Source: Mycolicibacterium setense
GTDB lineage: Bacteria > Actinomycetota > Actinomycetes > Mycobacteriales > Mycobacteriaceae
NCBI RefSeq assembly: GCF_000805385.1
Contig: NZ_JTJW01000001.1
Location: forward strand, 248,001 to 312,000
Direction: 5' to 3'
DNA: 64,000 nucleotides
Shown: positions 8,742-18,370 of the stretch, one piece after another
Layout: each line of letters starts with the position of its first letter
How positions within the stretch are numbered: the stretch's first letter is position 1
Made by a program: the position numbers and the translations under genes
Notes under the pieces: generated by a model
Database searches by the model: none
What the model saw: the letters and a program-made list of their open reading frames with translations, nothing else
Told to the model about the DNA's origin: nothing

Positions 8742-10000
8742 TCGACCGGCCCGCCGGTGTGGTAATCGACCGGCCCGCCGGTATGGCAATCGACCGGCCC
8801 GCCTTTCGTCACTCCTAACGTGCAGGCCAGCACCCCGGCCACCACCGCCAGGCCCATCACCGTGCCTGCCACGGCAGGCCACCCCGCGGCGTCGAACGCG
8901 AGCCCACCGGCCCAGCCGATCAAGCTGGATCCCGCGTAGTAGAAGAGGTTGTACAGCGACGATGCCTGTGCCTTGCCGTCACCGGCGTCGGCGCCGACCC
9001 ATCCCGACGCGATCGCGTGGGCACCGAAGAACCCTGCGGTCGCGATCACCAGGCCGGCGAGTACCACGATGACGTTGCCGGCCATGGTGATCGCGACACC
9101 GATGATCATCGTGGCGATCGAGCCGAGCAGCACGGTCTTGCGGCCGAACCGTGTGGCCTCGGCACCGGCCCGCGCCGAAGCCCAGGTACCCGACAGATAG
9201 GCCAGGAAGACCAGGCTCACCAGCGTCTGCGGCAGGTTGAACGGTGCGGCCATCAGCCGGAATCCGAGGAAGTTGTACATCGCCACGAATCCGCCCATCA
9301 GCAGGAAGCCCTGGCTGTAGAGGACGAGCTGACGCGGTGAGCGCAGGTTCTGCGCCAGCCGCCGGGCCAGCCGGTGACTGCGGGTCGGGGTGAAGCCGCG
9401 CGCGGGCGGGGCGAGTTTGACGAAGGCGAACGCCGACAGACCGCACAACACCGCGACCACCAGCACGCCGACGCGCCATCCGGCGAACTCGGCGATGGGT
9501 CCGGTAACCAGCCGGCCCGCCAGTCCGCCGATCGTGGTGCCCGCGACGTATGTGCCTGCCGCTCGAGCGGCATGTCCGGCGTCGATCTCCTCGGTGAGGT
9601 ACGCGATGGCCACCGCGGGTACTCCACCCAGCATCAGCCCTTCGATGAGCCGGCCGGACAGGAGCAGCGCCGCATTCGGGGCGAGCGGCACGATGAGCCC
9701 GAGAAATGTTGCCGCAGTGATGGATATCGTCATCGCCTGGACCCGGCCGATGCGGTCGGCCAGGGCGGACCACGGGATGACGCCCAGCGCCAGACCCACC
9801 GTGGCCGCCGAGATGGTCAGCGCGGCGTGGGCGGCGCCGGTGCCCATGTCGCGGGCGATCAGCGGCAGGACGGCCTGGGGCGAGTAGAGCTGGGCGAAGG
9901 TGGCGACTCCCGCGCAGAACAGCGCGGCAAGCAGGCGCCGGTATTCGCTCGAGCCACGTGAATGCCCCTGCCAGTCAACGGAGGTCAGGGAGGTGGACAC
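8687..10000 (-). CDS. MFS exporter, YnfM-like
   Basis: 437 residues with about 12 hydrophobic segments and the MFS loop motif '[13 protein letters not shown]' between helices 2 and 3. The N-terminus '[19 protein letters not shown]' and overall order match YnfM/AraJ-like drug-efflux permeases. It lies 46 bases downstream of a LysR regulator on the same strand, the pairing seen with ynfL/ynfM in E. coli, so the LysR protein probably controls it. Odd: after about residue 398 the frame continues through the 24-base tandem repeat, giving a tail of three GGPVDxHT/Q units that overlaps the end of the DUF1348 gene. The substrate is unknown. Confidence 0.88.
   Translation of the reverse strand: MSTSLTSVDWQGHSRGSSEYRRLLAALFCAGVATFAQLYSPQAVLPLIARDMGTGAAHAALTISAATVGLALGVIPWSALADRIGRVQAMTISITAATFLGLIVPLAPNAALLLSGRLIEGLMLGGVPAVAIAYLTEEIDAGHAARAAGTYVAGTTIGGLAGRLVTGPIAEFAGWRVGVLVVAVLCGLSAFAFVKLAPPARGFTPTRSHRLARRLAQNLRSPRQLVLYSQGFLLMGGFVAMYNFLGFRLMAAPFNLPQTLVSLVFLAYLSGTWASARAGAEATRFGRKTVLLGSIATMIIGVAITMAGNVIVVLAGLVIATAGFFGAHAIASGWVGADAGDGKAQASSLYNLFYYAGSSLIGWAGGLAFDAAGWPAVAGTVMGLAVVAGVLACTLGVTKGGPVDCHTGGPVDYHTGGPVDYQSSMSRPYSDSGRGPK
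8737..8803. repeat. 24-bp tandem repeat, about 2.8 copies
   Basis: Two nearly identical 24-base units (8737-8760 and 8761-8784) and a 19-base partial third (8785-8803), core ATCGACCGGCCCGCCGGT. The first unit contains the stop codon of the DUF1348 gene. On the minus strand each unit encodes GGPVDYHT, adding a repetitive tail to the MFS protein. The two full units differ at one position. Confidence 0.95.
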
Positions 10001-10046
10001 TCAGTCGACGGTAGGACGGCGACGAAGATGTGTCCAATGCATCAGT

Positions 10047-10928
10047 TTAGTCAAACTCATGCGCGTTACGTATGACGAACTCCGCCAGGCGTGCCGCCGC
10101 CGGCGGCAGCTGCCGGTCGGCGTTCCAGGTCAGGCCGATCTGACGTTTGGCCGAACTCTCCGACAGCGGTACGTAGGCCGCGCCCGGTTCGGCGCGTTCG
10201 GGCCGTGGCACCGGCACGACGGCAACGCCGAAACCCGCGGCCACCAGGCCTTCCATGGTGGGAATCTCCATTGCCTCGAAGACGATCGGAGGTGAGATGC
10301 CGGCCTCGGCCCACAGTTCGTCGGTGAGCTGGCGTAACCCGAAATCCGGCGCGAGGGAGACGAAGGGTTCAGTTCCTGCGTCGGCCAGCCGAATGCGGGA
10401 CCGGCGGGCGAAGCGGTGTTCGCGCGGAACCGCCAGGCACAACTTTTCCATGTAGAGCCCGCGCCAGCGGAAGCCGTCCGGCCGCGGCGAGGTGATCGCG
10501 AGATCGGCCTCACCGTTGGCCAGGCGTTCGACGATGTGGTGGGCAGCACCCTGGAACAGCTCGAAGCGCACCAACGGAGCCTCGGCGCGAAACCGCCGCA
10601 GGAGATCCGGTACGAACCAGCCTGCCTGCGAATGCAGGAACGCCAGCCTCACGATCCCGGTATCCGGGTCGCGCAGCTCGGCGATTCTCTCGGTGGCCGA
10701 ACGGATTTCACCGATGCTGCGGCGAGCGTGCTCCAAGAGGATGTGTCCGTAGGCGTTGAGCCTCAGGCGTCGGTGGACCCGATCGAAGAGCGGCACTCCC
10801 ACCTGTTCTTCGATCCTGGCCAACGCGCGCGACAGGGTCGGCTGGCTGATGCCGAGTTCTGCTGCGGCGTCGGTGACATGCTCGGTTTCGGCGAGCACCA
10901 CGAACCACTGCAGCTCGTCCAGATGCAT
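10047..10928 (-). CDS. LysR-family transcriptional regulator
   Basis: 293 residues; ATG at 10928 is the only start giving the family N-terminus MHLDELQWFVVLAETEHVT. Winged helix-turn-helix at 1-60 with 'AAAELGISQPTLSRALARIE', followed by the periplasmic-binding-protein-like effector domain ('GIVRLAFLHSQAGWFVPDLL' begins it near 90). It precedes the MFS gene on the same strand; the effector is unknown but is probably a compound exported by that pump. The 5' end is divergent from the two-component pair, about 90 bases away. Confidence 0.9.
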   Translation of the reverse strand: MHLDELQWFVVLAETEHVTDAAAELGISQPTLSRALARIEEQVGVPLFDRVHRRLRLNAYGHILLEHARRSIGEIRSATERIAELRDPDTGIVRLAFLHSQAGWFVPDLLRRFRAEAPLVRFELFQGAAHHIVERLANGEADLAITSPRPDGFRWRGLYMEKLCLAVPREHRFARRSRIRLADAGTEPFVSLAPDFGLRQLTDELWAEAGISPPIVFEAMEIPTMEGLVAAGFGVAVVPVPRPERAEPGAAYVPLSESSAKRQIGLTWNADRQLPPAAARLAEFVIRNAHEFD

Positions 10929-11018
10929 GGTGATGACTCTTCCGCATTTTCGATGTCGCGCGGCACCAAAATGCTTCATCGGGCTCGGCGTGTCGGTTGC
11001 TGTGGGATGCTGGGCCGC

Positions 11019-11657
11019 ATGGCCGCCAAGGTGCGGGTGGTGGTGGGCGATGACCATCCGATGTTCCGCGAAGGCGTGGTGCGCGCCCTGACCTCCAGCG
11101 GTGAGATCGACGTGGTGGCCGAGGCCGACAACGGCGCCGACGCACTGGAATTGATCCGGACCCATCAACCGCAGGTGGCGGTGCTGGACTACCGGATGCC
11201 GCAGCTCGACGGGGCCCAGGTGGCCGCCGCGGTGAGCCGTGACGAGCTGCCCACGCGGGTGTTGCTGGTCTCCGCTCATGACGAGTCGGCCATCGTCTAC
11301 ACCGCGCTGCAGCAGGGCGCGGCAGGATTCCTCTCCAAGGAGTCCACTCGCAGTGAGCTGGTGAACGCAGTGCTGTCGTGTGCCAAGGGGCGCGACATAC
11401 TCGACCCGAACCTGGCGGCGGGGTTGGCCGGTGAGATCCGTCGGCGCAACGAACCCGACGTCCCGGTGCTGAGCCCGCGCGAACGCGAGGTGCTCGCACT
11501 GATCGCCGAGGGCCGTTCCATCCCGGCGATGGCCAAGGAGTTGTTCCTGGCCCCTTCGACGGTGAAGACCCATGTGCAACGGCTCTACGAGAAGCTGGGT
11601 GTGAGCGACCGGGGTGCGGCGGTCGCAGAGGCGATGCGCCGCCGCCTGCTGGACTGA
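11019..11657 (+). CDS. NarL/LuxR-type response regulator
   Basis: 212 residues from ATG 11019; an in-frame ATG at 11007 would add four residues. Receiver domain 1-120 with acidic pocket DD (11-12), phosphoacceptor Asp57 in VLDYRMP, and Lys in 'GFLSKES'. C-terminal LuxR helix-turn-helix (about 150-205) beginning LSPREREVLALIAEG and containing 'APSTVKTHVQRLYEKLGV'. The kinase starts two bases after its stop, so this is a classic regulator-kinase pair, similar in layout to Rv0844c/Rv0845. Target genes are unknown. Confidence 0.92.
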   Translation: MAAKVRVVVGDDHPMFREGVVRALTSSGEIDVVAEADNGADALELIRTHQPQVAVLDYRMPQLDGAQVAAAVSRDELPTRVLLVSAHDESAIVYTALQQGAAGFLSKESTRSELVNAVLSCAKGRDILDPNLAAGLAGEIRRRNEPDVPVLSPREREVLALIAEGRSIPAMAKELFLAPSTVKTHVQRLYEKLGVSDRGAAVAEAMRRRLLD

Positions 11658-11659
11658 CC

Positions 11660-12826
11660 ATGGCCAGTGGCGGCGTCGTCGAATTCTTCAGCACTCAACC
11701 GGTCCGGGTTTCGGCGCTGTTGCGGCTGCCCCTGATCGGTCTGATCGTGGTGTTGGTCTCGGTGTGGGACGTCGACCACTGGCTGCCCGTCCTGTACGCG
11801 GTGATCTTGAGCGGGTATGCCGCTGTGGCGGTGCTGTGGCTGGTCGTGGTGTTCCGCGGGCCGATGCCGCCGTGGGCCGAGTGGGCCTCCACCGCAGTCG
11901 ATGTGCTGGTGCTGGTCGCCCTGTGTGCGGTGTCGGGCGGTGCCACCGCGGCACTGCTCCCGGTGTTCTTCCTGTTGCCGATATCCGTTGCGTTCCAGGA
12001 TCGCCCGTGGCTGACGGCGCTGCTCGGTGGCGGCACCGCCCTGGGTTATCTGGTGGTCTGGATTCTCTATTCCAAGCGGGACGACAACGTCGGACTGCCC
12101 GACCTCGTCTACATGCACGTCGGATTCTTGGCCTGGCTGGCGGTCGCATCCACCGCGTTGTCGTTCGTGCTGGCGCGGCGTTCGGCGCGGGTACGGACGC
12201 TCATGGAGGTACGACGGCAGTTGGTGTCGGAGTCCACCCGGGCCGACGATCTGCGCAATGCCGAACTGGCCGAACAGCTTCACGACGGGCCGCTGCAGAC
12301 GCTGCTGGCCGCGCGCCTGGACCTCGACGAGATCCGCGAACGCACCCCGGATCCCGCGCTGGACCGGATACATGCGGCGCTGCAGGAGACCGCGGTCGGG
12401 CTGCGCTCCACGGTGACGGCGCTGCACCCGCAGGTTCTGGCACAGCTGGGCCTCACCCCAGCGGTGCGGGAATTGTTGCGTCAGTACGAGTCTCAGCCAG
12501 ATGTCACCGTGCGGACCGATCTCGAGGATGTCGGGCATCCCGAAGGTCAGGCGTTGCTGTACCGCGCGGCTCGCGAGCTGTTGGCCAACGTCAACAAACA
12601 TGCCGGCGCGAGCACGATCTCGGTCGGCCTCTACCGCTCGGGGGACCGGGTGGTGCTGACCGTGGCCGACGACGGCAGAGGTTTCGATCCATCGACGGTG
12701 GCCCAATCGGTGGCCGAAGGGCACATCGGGCTGGCCTCGCTGCAGGTCCGCGTCGAGGCCATGGGTGGCTCGATGGCGATCAGTTCGGAAGCCGGGTTCG
12801 GTGCTCAGGTCCGGATCACGCTGTAA
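11660..12826 (+). CDS. Sensor histidine kinase, HisKA_3 type
   Basis: 388 residues. Residues 15-175 contain five to six membrane segments and no large extracytoplasmic loop, suggesting membrane-embedded sensing. The dimerisation/phosphorylation helix has AEQLHDGPLQTLL with His208, followed by a HATPase domain with N box 'RELLANVNKHAGA', G1 box VADDGRGFD and G2 'GHIGLASL'. It phosphorylates the regulator encoded two bases upstream. The signal cannot be read from the sequence. Confidence 0.92.
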   Translation: MASGGVVEFFSTQPVRVSALLRLPLIGLIVVLVSVWDVDHWLPVLYAVILSGYAAVAVLWLVVVFRGPMPPWAEWASTAVDVLVLVALCAVSGGATAALLPVFFLLPISVAFQDRPWLTALLGGGTALGYLVVWILYSKRDDNVGLPDLVYMHVGFLAWLAVASTALSFVLARRSARVRTLMEVRRQLVSESTRADDLRNAELAEQLHDGPLQTLLAARLDLDEIRERTPDPALDRIHAALQETAVGLRSTVTALHPQVLAQLGLTPAVRELLRQYESQPDVTVRTDLEDVGHPEGQALLYRAARELLANVNKHAGASTISVGLYRSGDRVVLTVADDGRGFDPSTVAQSVAEGHIGLASLQVRVEAMGGSMAISSEAGFGAQVRITL

Positions 12827-12832
12827 CCGCGA

Positions 12833-14455
12833 CTATTTCACGCAGGGGATGCCGGAGACCTTCATCTGGCTGAGATCGGTGGGCGCTGCGGACTTGGTGC
12901 CGGACGCGGTCGCGGCCACCGTGGTCACCGGTGTGCTGGGTGTGGTTTCCTCTGTCGTCTCGCCGGAGGAGTCCCACGTCGACTCCGAGTCTGAGTCCGA
13001 CGAATCGGCCGTGGACGATTCACTCGATCCGGTCAGGTACTCGTCTCCCGGAAAATCGGTGCCGAGCGTCAGTTGTACCGTCCCGGGGCTGATCTCCGAC
13101 GAGGGAGTGGCGATCACGTCCAGCTCACCGGCCAGCGACTGGGCGGCCGCCTCGGCGCCGGCCCCGTAGTCGATCGTGGTGACCGCGGCCAGCGATTCGG
13201 CGTCGCCGATCTGGCCCGGGGTGAACCCGTTCGCGGAGAACGTGGTTTCGAGCTGCGCTGCCAGTCCGGAGTAGGTGGAGGCGTTGACCACGTCGAGCAC
13301 CGCGCCGTGACCTTCGAGGACATGCGCTGGTGCGACGGGAGCGCTGGTGGTGCTGCCCGGTTCGGCCACGAGGTCCTTGACGATGGCTCGGATGGTGGGG
13401 ACATCGACGATGTTGATGTCCTCGCCCATCGAGTTCTGGCCGAACTCCTTGATGGGCAACGTGTAGAGCGTGGGCGGCGCACCGGTCAATGCCGAGGCCC
13501 GGCTGGCGAAGCTGGCCAGGTCGAAACCTGAATCCAGCGCGACATTCTGTTTGGTGACATTGAGCAGATCACGCAGCATCGTGGGGCTGGACAGGGCCCC
13601 GCTCTTGCCGAGCGCCGATACCAGTGCGGCGATGAACGCCTGCTGGCGTCGCGTGCGGTCGAGGTCGGTGAAGTTCTCGTCATTGATATCGCGGCGCTGA
13701 CGTACGAAGGCCATCGCCTGCGCGGCGTCGATCTGCTGCACGCCCCTGCGGAAGTCGGCGCCGGAGAACGGGTCAGCGGTGTCGGCGTTGAGGCACACCG
13801 TGATCGGCGCCACGGCCTTGGCGATCTGGAAGAACGCGCCGAGGGTGACTTCGACGAAATGGTCGATGGGAATGCCGAGCAGGTTGCGCACCGTGGCGAT
13901 CTGGGCCCTGCGCCCCGCCTCACGGGCCTGCTGTTCATGCACCGACGGATCTTCGGACGAGTCCTCCACCGACTCCATCTCGCGCTGGTAGGCCCAACCG
14001 TAGGCCTGCTTGACCTTGCCCTTGCAGGGGTCGACGTCGCAGCCGGCCAACTCGACATAGTCGTCACGGGGGATAGAGAACGCGGTCGGCGGGCCGCCGT
14101 TGCCGGGCAGGTGCACCACGATCAGCACGTTGGCGTTGTAACCCCCGACCGTCTCGTCGCCGGCATGCAGGGCCTCGTAGATGTCCTGGGGCAGCGGGTT
14201 GCCGTGCTGATCCAGCCGGCTGTCCAGCCCCATGATGAGGATGTTCTCGGTGTCCCCGGATGAGACGGGGCCGCCTTCGAGAGCGTTCGACGTGGTGATG
14301 CCGTCCAGGGCGCCGTGGTAGGACACCCATCCGGCACCGGTCCCGGCCAGCACCGATACCGCCACCAGGCCCACGGCGGCGCGGCGGGCGGCCCGTACGC
14401 CACGACGCGGCATGCGGTGCCGGGGGGTGCTGGCGGTGTGGGCGGGTGCGTTCAT
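12833..14455 (-). CDS. LCP (LytR-CpsA-Psr) cell-wall ligase with LytR_C domain
   Basis: About 540 residues with ATG at 14455 (14497 and 14467 are alternatives). One signal anchor near the N-terminus, then the LCP catalytic domain with 'NILIMGLDSRLD' and 'FSIPRDDYVELAG', whose Asp and Arg residues bind the polyprenyl pyrophosphate substrate, and 'DLDRTRRQQAFIAALV'. A LytR_C domain follows (from about residue 370). In mycobacteria these enzymes attach arabinogalactan to peptidoglycan. The protein ends in a Ser/Asp/Thr-rich linker and a conserved-looking VSGIPCVK. Which of the several mycobacterial LCP proteins it corresponds to is uncertain. It converges on the histidine kinase gene with six bases between stops. 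Confidence 0.9.
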   Translation of the reverse strand: MNAPAHTASTPRHRMPRRGVRAARRAAVGLVAVSVLAGTGAGWVSYHGALDGITTSNALEGGPVSSGDTENILIMGLDSRLDQHGNPLPQDIYEALHAGDETVGGYNANVLIVVHLPGNGGPPTAFSIPRDDYVELAGCDVDPCKGKVKQAYGWAYQREMESVEDSSEDPSVHEQQAREAGRRAQIATVRNLLGIPIDHFVEVTLGAFFQIAKAVAPITVCLNADTADPFSGADFRRGVQQIDAAQAMAFVRQRRDINDENFTDLDRTRRQQAFIAALVSALGKSGALSSPTMLRDLLNVTKQNVALDSGFDLASFASRASALTGAPPTLYTLPIKEFGQNSMGEDINIVDVPTIRAIVKDLVAEPGSTTSAPVAPAHVLEGHGAVLDVVNASTYSGLAAQLETTFSANGFTPGQIGDAESLAAVTTIDYGAGAEAAAQSLAGELDVIATPSSEISPGTVQLTLGTDFPGDEYLTGSSESSTADSSDSDSESTWDSSGETTEETTPSTPVTTVAATASGTKSAAPTDLSQMKVSGIPCVK

Positions 14456-14547
14456 GGCACCTGCCATTATGCGGCCGTTCGCTGAGCCTGCGCCCACCGG
14501 GGAAAAACGCTGGTCAACCCCGGCGCCTGGGCACTACCGTGCGCACC

Positions 14548-15462
14548 ATGAAATTGCGCATCGCCGTGGGCGTGCTGGTGTTGGCCGTCCTGGCGTTGCT
14601 GGTGAACGAACTGGTGGTGACCAAGGGGCATCGCCCGGCCGAGCCCTTCGCAGGTGGACATGTGCTGGAGCTGGACGGCCCCGATCTCAACGTGCGGGAG
14701 TACGGGCCGCCGGGTGACCGGGCCCTGGTGTTGCTGCACGGCTATTCGGCCTCGATCGAGTGGTGGGAGCGGGTGGCCCCGCAGCTGGCGCGCGATCAGC
14801 GGGTGGTCGCGATCGATCTGGTCGGCCATGGCGGCTCGGAGGCGCCCAGCGACGGCGCTGCCTATGGTTCGGCCGAGCAGGCCAAGGCGGTACGCAACGC
14901 GCTGGTGCAACTGGGCGTGCGTCGTGCGGTGCTGATCGGGCATTCGATGGGCGGGGCGGTGTCGGCCGAACTCGCCCGGCAATATCCGGACCTGGTGGAG
15001 CGCGTGGTGGTGTCCGATACCCCGGGTGCCGACGATCTGGTCACCATGCCGCTGCTGGGAAAGATGGTGTGCTGGCCGGTGATCGGACCCGCACTGGACC
15101 GCTTCCGCACCGTCGATGCCATCACCGAGAGTTCGCTGCAGACCGGCTTCGCCGCGGACTATCCGGTCCCCGCATACGCGCACCGCTCCTTGGAGCGGTT
15201 GACCTATGCCGGGGTGTGCGACTCGACCGAGGGCCCGCACCCCGTTGTGGAAACGCTTGCCGCGCTGCACAAGCCGGTGCTGGTGTTGTGGGGTGAGCAG
15301 GATGTGCTGACGCCGACGGCGCCGAATGTCGAGCGCTACACCGCGGCCGGGTTTCCTCCGGTGATCATCGAGGGCTCCGGGCATACGCCGATGGTCGAGC
15401 AGCCCGACCAGTTCCTGGCCGCTGTGACGCCATTTGTCAGGAACCCAGCCCCCGCGAGATGA
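14548..15462 (+). CDS. Membrane-anchored alpha/beta hydrolase
   Basis: 304 residues from ATG 14548, the start giving a hydrophobic N-terminal anchor (4-24). Core motifs: oxyanion loop LLHGYSAS (63-70), nucleophile elbow GHSMGG with Ser133, an acidic residue in WGEQDVLTP, and His in GSGHTPMVEQP. The triad is complete, so it is an active esterase/lipase-like enzyme, likely held at the outer face of the membrane. It is divergent from the LCP gene and overlaps the convergent acyl-CoA dehydrogenase by 26 bases at its 3' end. The substrate is unknown. Confidence 0.88.
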   Translation: MKLRIAVGVLVLAVLALLVNELVVTKGHRPAEPFAGGHVLELDGPDLNVREYGPPGDRALVLLHGYSASIEWWERVAPQLARDQRVVAIDLVGHGGSEAPSDGAAYGSAEQAKAVRNALVQLGVRRAVLIGHSMGGAVSAELARQYPDLVERVVVSDTPGADDLVTMPLLGKMVCWPVIGPALDRFRTVDAITESSLQTGFAADYPVPAYAHRSLERLTYAGVCDSTEGPHPVVETLAALHKPVLVLWGEQDVLTPTAPNVERYTAAGFPPVIIEGSGHTPMVEQPDQFLAAVTPFVRNPAPAR

Positions 15463-16576
15463 CCAGGCGCTGAATCTGATTGGTGCCCTCGAAAATCTGG
15501 GTGATCTTGGCTTCCCGCATGTAGCGCTCGACGCGGAAGTCGCGGGTGTAGCCGACGCCGCCGAACACCTGCACGGCATCGGTGGTGACCTTCATCGCGG
15601 CGTCGGTGGCGATCAGCTTCGCGACGCTGGCCTGGGTCGAATAGGCCAGGCCGAGATCGCGACGACGGGCGGCATCGAGATAGGTGGCGCGTGCGCTGAC
15701 GACGGCGGCGGCCATGTCGGCCAGCAGGAAACCCAGGCCTTGGTGGTCGATGATCTTGCGGCCGAAGGTGGTTCGTTCGTTGGCGTACCGAACGGCCTCG
15801 TCGAGGGCGGCCTGGGCGATGCCCACCGCCACCGCGGCAATCCCGAGTCGGCCGGAATCCAACGCGGAGAACGCGATCGAAAGGCCTTGTCCCTCTTGGC
15901 CGATCAGTCGTCCGGCGTCCACGCGCGCGTTGTCATAGAAGGCCGAGGTGGTCGGGACCGCGTGCAGGCCCATCTTCTCCTCGGGCTTGCCGAAGCTCAG
16001 CCCCTCGAGATCGCCCGGGACCAGGAAGCACGAGATGCCCTTGCTGCCCTCTCCTGTGCGGGCGAACAAGGTGTAGAAATCAGCCTTACCGCCATGGGTG
16101 ATCCAGGCCTTGGAACCGTTGAGCACGTAGCCGTCGCCGTCGCGGGTGGCCTTGCAGTTCAGTGCCGCGGCATCGGATCCGGCCTGCGGCTCGGACAGGC
16201 TGTAGGCGCCGATCTGCTCGCCGGACAGCATGCCGGGCAGCCACCGCTTCCTCTGCTCCTCGGTGCCGTAGGCCAGCAGGGGATGCGAGGAAAGACTGTG
16301 CACGCTGACTGCCACACCGATGGCCGCCCACCGCGCGGCGATCTCCTCCAGGACCTGCAGGTAGACCTCGTAGGGCTGGCCACCGCCGCCCCACTCCTCG
16401 GGCTGGGGCAGACTCAGCAGCCCCGCCGCGCCGAGCTGGGCGAAGACGCCCTCGGGGTAGGTCTCGGCTTTCTCGTGCTCGTCGACGATCGGATCGAGCA
16501 CCTTGTCGGCGATGTCCCGGGTGAGCTCGATCAGCTCGCGCGCCTCGTCAGAGGGGAGTAGGCGGTCAACAGGCAT
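15437..16576 (-). CDS. Acyl-CoA dehydrogenase (FadE family)
   Basis: 379 residues from ATG 16576 (MPVDRLLPSDEARELIELT). Signatures: 'YSLSEPQAGSDAAALNC' in the FAD-binding middle domain, 'GSKAWITHGG', and the catalytic loop 'REAKITQIFEGTNQIQRL' with the base Glu in FEGT. Length and motifs are those of short/medium-chain or branched-chain acyl-CoA dehydrogenases; it oxidises an acyl-CoA to the enoyl-CoA using FAD. It stands alone between a hydrolase and the beta-propeller protein, so the pathway is not given by context. Confidence 0.92.
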   Translation of the reverse strand: MPVDRLLPSDEARELIELTRDIADKVLDPIVDEHEKAETYPEGVFAQLGAAGLLSLPQPEEWGGGGQPYEVYLQVLEEIAARWAAIGVAVSVHSLSSHPLLAYGTEEQRKRWLPGMLSGEQIGAYSLSEPQAGSDAAALNCKATRDGDGYVLNGSKAWITHGGKADFYTLFARTGEGSKGISCFLVPGDLEGLSFGKPEEKMGLHAVPTTSAFYDNARVDAGRLIGQEGQGLSIAFSALDSGRLGIAAVAVGIAQAALDEAVRYANERTTFGRKIIDHQGLGFLLADMAAAVVSARATYLDAARRRDLGLAYSTQASVAKLIATDAAMKVTTDAVQVFGGVGYTRDFRVERYMREAKITQIFEGTNQIQRLVISRGLGS

Positions 16577-16622
16577 AGTTGCACATCCTAGTTTCCCTGC
16601 TCGGCGTCGAACGCGGGTGAGG

Positions 16623-18269
16623 TCACAACCAGCGGCACACACCGTCGTATGTGGAATACAACCCGTTGCCCGCCCAGAGTGACAACGCCAAATTGGGATC
16701 GGACTTCTTCCGCCACACTTCTTGACCCGTGGTCCCGTCGATGGCCACCACTTCGTCGTTGTTCTCGGTGTCGACACCGAACAGCATGCGCTGGCCGTCG
16801 GACCCGAGGAACATGAAGTACGTGCCGAGGTCGATTTTCGTCGGCACTTCTATGAACGGGTTGTCACTGTCGGTTTCACATGTCTGCACCTTCACCCGCA
16901 CTACGCGCTCGTCACGTACGGCGATGAAGCACGTGGTTCCGTTCCCATAGGCTGCGACACCGTGCGACGCGTCTTGATCGATGTGCCGGTTCCAGAGGAC
17001 GCGACCGGATGCCGGGTCGAAGGCACGCAGGTCGCCGGTGGCTTTGTTGTATGCGAGCGGGTAGTAGAGGCCCGATGACCCGGGAGTTTGGAGATCCAGG
17101 CCCACCGACCAGTGGTAACCGTTGGTCGAATATCCGTCGACGAACGCGAAGCCCTCGCTCGGGATACTTGCTGTCTTTGTGCCGGTGAAATCGTAGAAGT
17201 TGATCGTCTGCGCGTCGGACAACCCGAACCCCGACGCGAAGGCAGCGCTTGCGACCGAGTTCGCGCCTTGGAGGATGGTGTTGCCGGTATCGGCGTCGAG
17301 TGCTCGGCCATCGAGGGTGACGACGATGCCCTGATCGCCGTATAAGGCGACGTTGTGATGACCGCCCGCCTGCGGGTTCTCTCGCTCGTAGCGGGTTCGC
17401 CAAGATTCTGAGCCGTCTGCTCGATACCCCACCACCTCATCGTCGAGCACTGCGACGAACCCGTCGCCGGCGCTGTACATCCCTCTGGTGTTTCCCCAGT
17501 ACGTCCCGGGCACCATGGTGGTGTTCTTCTCGGCTCCCGTTGCCGTATCGAGAAATACGAGCGCGATCCCTTTGGCTGTTTCTTCGTCGCCGACACCGGT
17601 ACCGAAGGCACATCCGATGGTCGTGGCGGCGCGATCGATTACGCACTTCGAAAACATGCTCCCGAGGTCGCGGCCCTGCAGGATGGCCGGCATCACCGGC
17701 TTCGGCCAGCGCGGCTGCCCATTCCCCGCGTCCACCGCGATCACACCCTTGTTGCCGCCGTAGTCGTTGACGCTGACCACCACGGTGTAGGAGTCGCCGC
17801 CCAAGATGTCGTTTCGGGAGCTCCCTATTCGGAAGCTCCATTTCGGTTCTCCGAGTGGCTTTTCGAGCGACGGCACGAGTTGATCGCGTGGCGGTCGCAG
17901 CGTACCCAGCGGCGGCACCGACGTGGGCAGCGGCGATGCCGCGGCCGTGCTCGATGCGTCGTCGCGGGCGTTCAGCCACCACAGGAGCGTCCCGGTGCCC
18001 GCGGCCGCGACGACGACGGCAGCCACCACCGCTATCACCAACCATCGCTTGCTTCCGCGTGGTGGTTCCGGCGTCGGAGGGGTCGGCCCGTATCCCGCCT
18101 GGAACACGGGAGGCTGCCAGGTGTCGGCCCCGCAAGGGCTCGGGGCGGATGGTGGCGGGCCGGCCTGTTGGAAAGGGTTGGGATAGGCGGGTGAGGACAT
18201 CCCCTGAAACGGATCCGGTGTCGGATACGGTCCGGACGGCGGCGGAAAACCCGCGGGCGGGTAGGTCAT
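16623..18269 (-). CDS. Membrane-anchored PQQ-like beta-propeller protein
   Basis: 548 residues; start supported by GAGGGG upstream. Residues 1-70 are Pro/Gly/Tyr-rich (typical actinobacterial cytoplasmic leader), 75-97 form one membrane segment ending LLWWLNARDD, and the rest is extracytoplasmic with repeated 'VxAVDAGNGQPRW' and 'VVAIDGTTGQEVWRKK' blades of a PQQ/WD-like propeller. Three Cys pairs could form disulfides. Such proteins are scaffolds or sensors at the cell wall; no catalytic motif is visible. It reads toward the acyl-CoA dehydrogenase with a 46-base gap and follows the ROK gene on the same strand. Confidence 0.75.
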   Translation of the reverse strand: MTYPPAGFPPPSGPYPTPDPFQGMSSPAYPNPFQQAGPPPSAPSPCGADTWQPPVFQAGYGPTPPTPEPPRGSKRWLVIAVVAAVVVAAAGTGTLLWWLNARDDASSTAAASPLPTSVPPLGTLRPPRDQLVPSLEKPLGEPKWSFRIGSSRNDILGGDSYTVVVSVNDYGGNKGVIAVDAGNGQPRWPKPVMPAILQGRDLGSMFSKCVIDRAATTIGCAFGTGVGDEETAKGIALVFLDTATGAEKNTTMVPGTYWGNTRGMYSAGDGFVAVLDDEVVGYRADGSESWRTRYERENPQAGGHHNVALYGDQGIVVTLDGRALDADTGNTILQGANSVASAAFASGFGLSDAQTINFYDFTGTKTASIPSEGFAFVDGYSTNGYHWSVGLDLQTPGSSGLYYPLAYNKATGDLRAFDPASGRVLWNRHIDQDASHGVAAYGNGTTCFIAVRDERVVRVKVQTCETDSDNPFIEVPTKIDLGTYFMFLGSDGQRMLFGVDTENNDEVVAIDGTTGQEVWRKKSDPNLALSLWAGNGLYSTYDGVCRWL

Positions 18270-18370
18270 TGAACCCCTCCATCAATCACCGGGCCGGCAA
18301 TCCAGTCACCCTATTAGAGCGCGGGAACGGGCCGGCCACCCAATTTGCGGAATGAATGGATGGTGGGCGC

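Noticed and set aside
10929..11579. Long upstream extension of the LysR frame
   Set aside because: It runs antisense through the response-regulator gene and has no regulator-like sequence before MHLDELQ.
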